Assembly: GCF_947241705.1 (NCBI RefSeq)
Contig: NC_079268.1
Span: forward strand, 806,001-870,000
Length of the DNA stretch: 64,000 nucleotides
Origin: Saccharomyces mikatae IFO 1815
Lineage: Eukaryota > Ascomycota > Saccharomycetes > Saccharomycetales > Saccharomycetaceae
Direction of reading: 5' to 3'
In this document: positions 58,194-64,000 of the stretch, one piece after another
How the letters are laid out: the number at the start of each line of letters is the position of its first letter
How positions within the stretch are numbered: the first letter of the stretch is position 1
The notes under the pieces: model-generated
The model's input: only the letters and a program-made list of their open reading frames with translations
What the model was told of the DNA's origin: nothing
The model's database searches: none
Position numbers and translations under genes: made by a program

Positions 58194-58505
58194 AGCGTAT
58201 ATTTGAAAGAATGAGTTTTTTATTTTCAATCACGACTGAAATATATGTTTATGTATAGGTACGTTCTATATAGTAGCCTTACCCATCTGTATGTAGGCTT
58301 TGTTTCCGTATTTATCCTATTTCGTACTATCAAATTTTTCTTTTTTAAGTATTATTATCCTTAACAATACGCCGAAGGGGAGAGAATTCATCAAATTCCA
58401 AAGAAACGAATCCATTGAAAAAAAGGAAAAGATATACAAACAATAGAGTTGTTTTTTCCACTCTAAACACCAATAGATTCTCCAACTATCGAATTTGCAA
58501 GAAAA
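58194..58505. other. PRC1-LIP1 spacer
   Basis: A 312-bp AT-rich spacer: PRC1 3' end, then LIP1 promoter. Nothing else was recognised. Confidence 0.4.
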
Positions 58506-58958
58506 ATGTCACAACCTACCCCTATTATAACTACAAAAACAACTGCCAAGCCGAAACCAAAAATTTTCAATCTATTTCGTGTGTGCTTCATTTCATTATT
58601 ACTGATCGCTGCTGTGGAATACTTCAAGTACGGTACAAGAATTAATTATGAGTGGTTTCACTGTACTCCAATTAAGGAGCCTCAATCTGGCTCAGTGATC
58701 AAACTTTGGGCTCGTGGTGGGCCTAGTTGTGACAAAAGAGGCGAGTATAAAACTATCGTAAAAAGAATCACAAGAGATTACGAACCAAATGACGAGCATT
58801 TGTCGTTCTGTATTATTGAGAACCCTGAAGTTGCACCTGTTCACTACCCAATTCATGAAGACAAAGGTGAACCTGGCTATGTAGCCTATGTTGGTTATGA
58901 CACAGACTCTGAATTGGTCCAAGAGCTATGTGCTGATTCCACAGTTTATCACATGTGA
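58506..58958 (+). CDS. LIP1: Lip1, ceramide synthase subunit
   Basis: A 150-residue, single-span ER membrane protein, the usual length. It is the essential small partner of the acyl-CoA ceramide synthases Lac1 and Lag1. A short cytosolic N-terminus (MSQPTPIITTKTTAKPKPK) is followed by the membrane segment at about 21-38 (FNLFRVCFISLLLIAAVE). A lumenal domain then has four cysteines that could pair. It is convergent with DYN3. It acts one step after LCB1 and before SCS7 in the ceramide pathway. Confidence 0.95.
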   Translation: MSQPTPIITTKTTAKPKPKIFNLFRVCFISLLLIAAVEYFKYGTRINYEWFHCTPIKEPQSGSVIKLWARGGPSCDKRGEYKTIVKRITRDYEPNDEHLSFCIIENPEVAPVHYPIHEDKGEPGYVAYVGYDTDSELVQELCADSTVYHM

Positions 58959-59064
58959 GTTCCTTCTTTTACATACATACATATAAAAGGCAAGCTTGCC
59001 ATTGGTATATATAAATGCGTATGGAATCTATATTTATACATACAAAGAAAAAATCGCTCAGTTT

Positions 59065-60003
59065 CTATATTTTCGAATTTTCCTTTTGTTTTGTAAACAT
59101 TTTGCCTAGTTCCTCTTGAATATTTACCCTGAAAGCATCTAAGGGATAGAGTTTATCAAGATCAGTAACAGTGCATGTTTTCTTGTTATCAGTTATTTCA
59201 TCCATTTCCGGAATAAAGTCTATATATCGGGCCAAAAACAGGTCCTCTCCCACAACAGTGGGCTCAAATCTTTCGTCTATTGTTTTTATTAAACCAATAG
59301 AATCACAACCCTTCGGTATTGATATTCTGCTACGCTTAACCATTTCAACGTATTCCTTCATATCCCTACCCTCAATAAAATGTTTCAGAACCTCTGGGTA
59401 CTTAACTCTCTCTATTTCCTCATCCTCTTCTTCTGTACGGTCTTCACATATGTAGAAGAGTGAGCTATCATTCAAATAACAAAACGATCTTAACGTTTGC
59501 AAAATGAAGTCGATATGTACTGATTGCCATGCTGTGGTGTTTCTTTGTAAATTTATAATTTCATTACTGTTTAAGCACCATATGGAAAATTCGTTGTTGT
59601 CATTCAGTTGCTTTATTTCACTAAATGTACTGGATAGTTCATTTAACCACAATTTTTGATCATTTAACGACCAGTCTAATAGTATGAGCCAGTGAATCTT
59701 CGAAGCATGCTCTTGTAGAAAAGGCTTCAGGAGATCTAATGTACCACGTGTGTTTTTGACTAATGTGTACACATTTGAACAATAACTTTGTTCCAAATTA
59801 TTGGTCCAATTTATTGTGGCATAATTAATCAAATCAGTGTCTAATATTGAATTGGTTCCCTCTGGAAAACAAGTGTTTATAAATTGATGTAACGTTTTAC
59901 TCGACGGAGAATATATCACCGCTGTTGTCCCTTCAGATTCTTTGTTATTTATTACGGACTTGCTTTGAGCTAATAACTCGTCCCATGCATAACCATTATT
60001 CAT
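59065..60003 (-). CDS. DYN3: Dyn3, dynein light intermediate chain
   Basis: A 312-residue protein, the exact usual length. It is the light intermediate chain that stabilises the dynein heavy chain for spindle movement into the bud neck. It has the shortened Ras-like core of this family (LHQFINTCFPEGTNSILDTD and HWLILLDWSLNDQKLWLNEL), without a recognisable P-loop, as in the S. cerevisiae protein. The open frame extends 153 bases further upstream, with another ATG-less or unlikely lysine-rich N-terminus. The ATG at 60003 (MNNGYAWDEL) is the family start. Confidence 0.92.
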   Translation of the reverse strand: MNNGYAWDELLAQSKSVINNKESEGTTAVIYSPSSKTLHQFINTCFPEGTNSILDTDLINYATINWTNNLEQSYCSNVYTLVKNTRGTLDLLKPFLQEHASKIHWLILLDWSLNDQKLWLNELSSTFSEIKQLNDNNEFSIWCLNSNEIINLQRNTTAWQSVHIDFILQTLRSFCYLNDSSLFYICEDRTEEEDEEIERVKYPEVLKHFIEGRDMKEYVEMVKRSRISIPKGCDSIGLIKTIDERFEPTVVGEDLFLARYIDFIPEMDEITDNKKTCTVTDLDKLYPLDAFRVNIQEELGKMFTKQKENSKI

Positions 60004-60209
60004 CAGGACACACGACCCTTCTATTTTCTCAAAAAAAATTGTAACTGGAGAAATTGCTTTTCTTTGTTTACTCTTTTGCTTTTCAATTTTTCTGTTACTA
60101 CGTACGTATATATTATCTTGATAAGAGTACAAAATTATGTATTGAAATGGGCACATTTGAGAAAATAATATACATTACGGACTTAACTGAACAATGCCGG
60201 AATAGTCTA

Positions 60210-61742
60210 TCAATAATCTGCACAATTATATAATCCGATATCGACTTCAGCCTTCATATCTGATGAATTGTTTGCAATCGATTCACGTTTTTCTTCCAAT
60301 TCTTGTATGTAACCGTCTTCAACACCAGTAACGTAGCTTCCGGTAAAGACACCGTCTTCAAATTTGGTTATTTTATCAGTTTTACAGCAGTCAATCAAAT
60401 CTTCCAATGATTGGTAAATGACTCTTTCACAGCCAATCACTTCCGCTACTTCTTCATCGGTTCTGTTATAAGCAATTAAATTTTTTGTATCTGTCAAGTC
60501 AATACCATAAATATGGTTATAACGAATAGCTGGGGCAGCAGATGCAAAGTAAACCTTTATTGCACCGGACTCCTTGGCCATGTTAACAATTTCTTTCGAA
60601 GTAGTGCCCCTAACAATGGAATCATCCACTATAAGAACCTTCTTACCCTTAAACTCAGATTCCATTGGGTTGAGTTTCCTTCTTACCGATGAAACCCTTT
60701 CTCTTTGATTTGGCATGATGAATGTTCTACCAACGTATCTATTCTTGACAAAACCCTCTCTATAAGGCTTCCCTAATACATTAGCACATTCTAGTGCACA
60801 TGTTCTTGCAGTATCAGGGACAGGAATAACAACATCGATGTCTTCTGGTTTCAATTGCTTCAAAATATTTTCTGCTAACTTGGAACCCATGGCCAGTCTT
60901 GTATGATAAACTGATATACCATCCAAGACACTATCTGGTCTAGCAAAATACACATACTCGAATAAATCAGGTCTATAAGAGTTTATAGGAACCACTTGTT
61001 TGAACTCAGGTTTACCTTTACTACAGTTTTTCGGGATGATAACTGCTTCACCAGGCTTTAGATCACGATACTTGGTAAAATTGTGAGCCTTGAAAACAAC
61101 ACTTTCTGAGGCTAACATGTAGTCCTTGGTGCCGTCTGGGTTTTCTCTTTCACCGAATAATAAGGGTCTAATACCATTTGGATCTCTGAACCCAAAGAGC
61201 GCAAACCCGGCTAGTAAACCGACACAAGCATAACCACCACGACATAAACGATAAACACCTTCTAGAGCATGGAAGACATCTTCATTGTTAACTCTATACT
61301 TATTGTGCTTTTCCAACTCAGCAGCGAAAATATTTAATAATAACTCAGAATCACTGTCAGTGTTAATATGTCTATGAACATCCTCATCCATATATCTCTT
61401 TAACGACGCAGTGTTCACTAGGTTACCGTTATGTGCCAAGTTGATACCGTAAGGACTATTAACATAAAATGGTTGTGCTTCTGAGTTAGCCGAAGAACCG
61501 GCAGTAGGATATCTCAAGTGGGCAATACCCATGGAACCGGCAAGACCAGAAACACGCTGTTGAGTGAACACATCACGAGCCATACCATTACCTTTACATT
61601 GATAGATTCTACCACGAGAACCACAAGTGGCTATACCAGCTGCGTCTTGTCCACGGTGTTGTAAAAAAATGCATCCATCACATAACTCCGGAGCTACTGG
61701 AGTGGTTTGGTTTGCTAATACAATACCTAAAATACCACACAT
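60210..61742 (-). CDS. ADE4: Ade4, amidophosphoribosyltransferase
   Basis: A 510-residue protein, the exact usual length, carrying out the first committed step of purine synthesis (PRPP plus glutamine to phosphoribosylamine). The N-terminal class II glutamine amidotransferase has Cys2 (MCGILGIV), exposed after Met removal. The C-terminal phosphoribosyltransferase has the PRPP motif VLIVDDSIVRGTTS at 369-382. The open frame reaches 61826, but Cys2 must be N-terminal, which fixes the start at 61742. A TGACTC element lies upstream. Confidence 0.97.
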   Translation of the reverse strand: MCGILGIVLANQTTPVAPELCDGCIFLQHRGQDAAGIATCGSRGRIYQCKGNGMARDVFTQQRVSGLAGSMGIAHLRYPTAGSSANSEAQPFYVNSPYGINLAHNGNLVNTASLKRYMDEDVHRHINTDSDSELLLNIFAAELEKHNKYRVNNEDVFHALEGVYRLCRGGYACVGLLAGFALFGFRDPNGIRPLLFGERENPDGTKDYMLASESVVFKAHNFTKYRDLKPGEAVIIPKNCSKGKPEFKQVVPINSYRPDLFEYVYFARPDSVLDGISVYHTRLAMGSKLAENILKQLKPEDIDVVIPVPDTARTCALECANVLGKPYREGFVKNRYVGRTFIMPNQRERVSSVRRKLNPMESEFKGKKVLIVDDSIVRGTTSKEIVNMAKESGAIKVYFASAAPAIRYNHIYGIDLTDTKNLIAYNRTDEEVAEVIGCERVIYQSLEDLIDCCKTDKITKFEDGVFTGSYVTGVEDGYIQELEEKRESIANNSSDMKAEVDIGLYNCADY

Positions 61743-62214
61743 CCTTCCTGCTCTGCTATTTGCTGTATTCCTGTTTTCGCTTAACTTGTTATAATGAAAT
61801 CTACTTTCAAGACGAAGTCTTCCCAACTATAACTTAAAAATGAAGTGAACTGTACGGTTACTGTTGAAATTTTTCCAAATGAAAAAAAAAAGGAGAAATA
61901 ATTACCTTCACTTGGCAATAAAATCCGAAAAGTAGTGAATCTATTAGTAAATTAATAAGTAAGCAAACTTTAAATACACCTCAACCTTTGCCATTTGCCA
62001 CTTGAGCAGTCATTCGCATTCATGATTCTAGGATTTATTTTTATTATTCATCTTTGTTCTAACTCTGTTCTGCCATTCTCGGCCAGGAAGAGTCAATCCA
62101 TCGGTTCATTGAAAAACCGCGGAGAACAATTATAACTTTTCTTTTTATATCTGAAAGTTCTCTAAAGAACTTATTATGTATACTTTAATACTTACAAATG
62201 AGTGTTTATAGTGC
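61743..62214. other. ADE4-ATM1 spacer
   Basis: A 472-bp spacer with the ADE4 promoter and the ATM1 3' end (both genes read leftwards). Apart from the TGACTC element, only AT-rich sequence is seen. Confidence 0.4.
62087..62092 (-). promoter_or_regulatory. Bas1/Gcn4-type TGACTC element upstream of ADE4
   Basis: TGACTC on the minus strand lies about 345 bp upstream of the ADE4 ATG. Bas1-Bas2 and Gcn4 use TGACTC in purine-gene promoters, and ADE4 regulation by Bas1/Bas2 is established in S. cerevisiae. A related TGACTG lies near 62009-62014. Confidence 0.5.
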
Positions 62215-64000
62215 TTATTCGTCTTTAAGTTCATTTTCTAAATGATCTAGATCTTCTTGTATGGTCCATAATTCGCGGTACAACGAATTTGGCGTCGCCA
62301 AAAGTTCAAGATGCTTACCTTCCTCCCTTACTCTTCCGTTGTCAAGGACAATGATCTTGTCCGCATCCGCAATGGTCCTCAATCTATGTGCGATATAGAC
62401 ACTTGTTCTCGAACCAGACGTAAAATTACTTCTAATAGTACGTAATAGGGCTTGCTCTGTGTGTGTATCCAACGCACTTGTGGCCTCATCAAAAAACATG
62501 ATCTTTGCATTTTTCAATAGTACCCTTGCGATTGCCAGCCTTTGCTTTTCACCACCGCTAATCATCAACCCTCTCTCGCCTACGATAGTGTCAAATCCCT
62601 GTGGGAGTTTTTTTATTAAAGGCGCTAATTGAGCTTTCTCTACAACAGTCATCACTTCTTCGTCCGTTGCGTCAATACGGCCAAATTTCACATTTTCCCA
62701 GATGGTGTCGTTGAAAAGTGGTGTGTCTTGTGGTACTACACCGATCACCTTTCTTAATGCATTTATGTCATATTCCCTGATGTCGCGACCGTTTATAAGG
62801 ATCCTTCCACTTTCAGGATCATAAAATCTGAAGACTAACTTCAAAATTGTGGATTTACCACTGCCTGATGACCCAACTATTGCCGTTTTCCAGCCTGCTG
62901 GGATAGTGAAGCTAGCATTCTTTAAAATCTTTCTATCCGGATGATACCCAAACGTGACGTTCTCAAAAGTAATGTCGTAAGGTACATGTTCTGGTAGCAT
63001 TAAAGGGCGTTCTGCATTCTTTATTTTAACCTCATTTCTCCTTAACTTGAACAAAGTTTCCATATCAATTAAAGACTGCTTCAAATCTCTGTAAACACTA
63101 CCCAGGAAATTTAGCGGCACCGATAGCTGAAAAACCAACTGATTGATTAATACCAAGTCACCTACTGTCAAGTTTCCACCAATAACACCAGTACAGCCCA
63201 TATACATCATAGCTGTTAAGGCAGTAGTAAAAATCAAGTTTTGACCGGAGTTCAAAAAGGCTAGCGATTGTGATACCTTGATTTGAGAGTCTCGATAGCT
63301 AATCAATGAACTATTGTACTTATCTGAGAGGTATTTCTCATTATTAAAGTATTTCACCGCCTCAAAATTAATCAAAGAGTCTAACGCCACACTGGCAGCT
63401 TTATTATCGGCCTTGTTAGCGTCTCTTCTAAATTTCGTTCTCCATGCTGTTGTCTTTATAGTGAACATGGAGTACAAAAGCATTGTACTAAATGTTATGG
63501 CAGCAAATGACGCACCAAATTGATACGTCAAGATCCCACAAACTACAGATATTTCAAAACTGATCGGAATAATATGAAATACCATGGCAGTTAGGACTTG
63601 AGATATACCTTTTGTACCTCTATCCATAGCTCTCGTTAAACCACCAGTTTGTCTACTCAAATGCCAACCCAAATCCAACTTCATAAGGTGCTGGAAAGTT
63701 TGCAGTGATACGGTTCTGATAGCATTTTGCGCTACCCTAGCAAAAACAGCGTTTCTTAACTCACCAAATAAAACAGAACCAAACCTTGCGACACCGTAGC
63801 AGAGAATGGTTAATCCAATAGCTGCAGGAAGCGCAACTGTAGGATCGTCCCATGCTATATTCATTGAATCAATGGTTTGCTTAAAAAAAAAAGGCACCTG
63901 AACGTTTAAAATTTTCGCAGATATCAACAGTCCAAGTGCAACCAACACCCTTACTCTTACTTTATTGTTCTCTTTAGGCCAAATATAACGAAAAAGATCT
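62215..64000 (-). CDS. ATM1: Atm1, mitochondrial inner-membrane ABC exporter (5' part outside the window)
   Basis: The frame is open to the window edge (reading [20 protein letters not shown] there), so about 595 of roughly 690 codons are present. The targeting presequence is missing. Atm1 exports a glutathione-linked sulfur compound from the matrix for cytosolic and nuclear Fe-S cluster assembly. A six-helix membrane domain is followed by the nucleotide-binding domain with Walker [10 protein letters not shown], signature ISGGEKQRL, Walker [10 protein letters not shown] and switch His in YIAHRL. All are intact. The C-terminus ends LENELKDE, a few residues shorter than I remember for S. cerevisiae. 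Confidence 0.96.
   Translation of the reverse strand, partial: DLFRYIWPKENNKVRVRVLVALGLLISAKILNVQVPFFFKQTIDSMNIAWDDPTVALPAAIGLTILCYGVARFGSVLFGELRNAVFARVAQNAIRTVSLQTFQHLMKLDLGWHLSRQTGGLTRAMDRGTKGISQVLTAMVFHIIPISFEISVVCGILTYQFGASFAAITFSTMLLYSMFTIKTTAWRTKFRRDANKADNKAASVALDSLINFEAVKYFNNEKYLSDKYNSSLISYRDSQIKVSQSLAFLNSGQNLIFTTALTAMMYMGCTGVIGGNLTVGDLVLINQLVFQLSVPLNFLGSVYRDLKQSLIDMETLFKLRRNEVKIKNAERPLMLPEHVPYDITFENVTFGYHPDRKILKNASFTIPAGWKTAIVGSSGSGKSTILKLVFRFYDPESGRILINGRDIREYDINALRKVIGVVPQDTPLFNDTIWENVKFGRIDATDEEVMTVVEKAQLAPLIKKLPQGFDTIVGERGLMISGGEKQRLAIARVLLKNAKIMFFDEATSALDTHTEQALLRTIRSNFTSGSRTSVYIAHRLRTIADADKIIVLDNGRVREEGKHLELLATPNSLYRELWTIQEDLDHLENELKDE

Noticed and set aside
60004-60156. 51-residue N-terminal extension of DYN3
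   Set aside because: Lysine-rich, unlike the family. The ATG at 60003 gives exactly the usual length.
1-64000. CRISPR array, operon, riboswitch or prophage
   Set aside because: No regularly spaced repeats and no bacterial or phage features; the window is yeast nuclear DNA.
1-64000. Centromere or telomere sequence
   Set aside because: No CDEI-AT-rich-CDEIII arrangement and no TG1-3 repeats. The CACGTG cores at HAS1/TDA1 have no CDEIII partner at centromere spacing.

Overview
The window is a stretch of nuclear chromosome from a budding yeast of the genus Saccharomyces. It is gene-dense and AT-rich, almost intron-free, and carries solo Ty1/Ty2-type LTRs next to tRNA genes. Its gene order matches the right arm of S. 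cerevisiae chromosome XIII from TMA23 (YMR269W) to ATM1 (YMR301C). Many proteins (Ku70, Gpi12, Aep2, Abz2, the N-terminal half of Bul1) differ from the S. cerevisiae versions as I remember them at roughly one residue in eight or more, whereas Prc1 and Hsh155 are nearly identical. I therefore read it as a non-cerevisiae Saccharomyces species; which one cannot be settled by eye. CDS coordinates include the stop codon. Several start codons are placed at the first real ATG rather than at the longest open frame.

Left part (1-5.8 kb): the end of TMA23, then RRN9, then the one place where the order departs from S. cerevisiae. Where URA10 should be, only a short 3' remnant of it is left, beside a decayed secreted-protein gene. 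These are followed by tRNA-Gln(CUG), degraded LTR pieces and SCS7. Centre left (6-26 kb): ZDS1, RCE1, BUL1, DSK2, FCP1, PRM15, ATR2 and CAT8. Middle (27-40 kb): GPI12, AEP2, RIT1, a solo delta LTR, intron-bearing tRNA-Tyr(GUA), YKU70, NGL2, MRPL33 and DSS1. Right (40-64 kb): HSH155, ABZ2, HAS1, TDA1, GOT1 (spliced), HER2, JNM1, YMR295C, LCB1, PRC1, LIP1, DYN3, ADE4 and the 3' part of ATM1, which runs off the window.

The genes are independent eukaryotic units, not operons. Some themes recur. SCS7, LCB1 and LIP1 act in ceramide synthesis. AEP2, MRPL33, DSS1 and HER2 serve mitochondrial gene expression, and ATM1 is the mitochondrial ABC exporter. JNM1 and DYN3 are dynactin and dynein subunits. 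RRN9, HAS1, NGL2 and TMA23 serve ribosome production. CAT8 and TDA1 respond to glucose limitation.

I did not find an undescribed multi-gene system. The most notable points are the URA10 relic with the neighbouring secreted-protein fossil, the loss of the usual RIT1 start codon, a strong out-of-frame upstream ORF over the ABZ2 start, a repeat tract in ZDS1, and motif-rich promoters at HAS1/TDA1 and CAT8.
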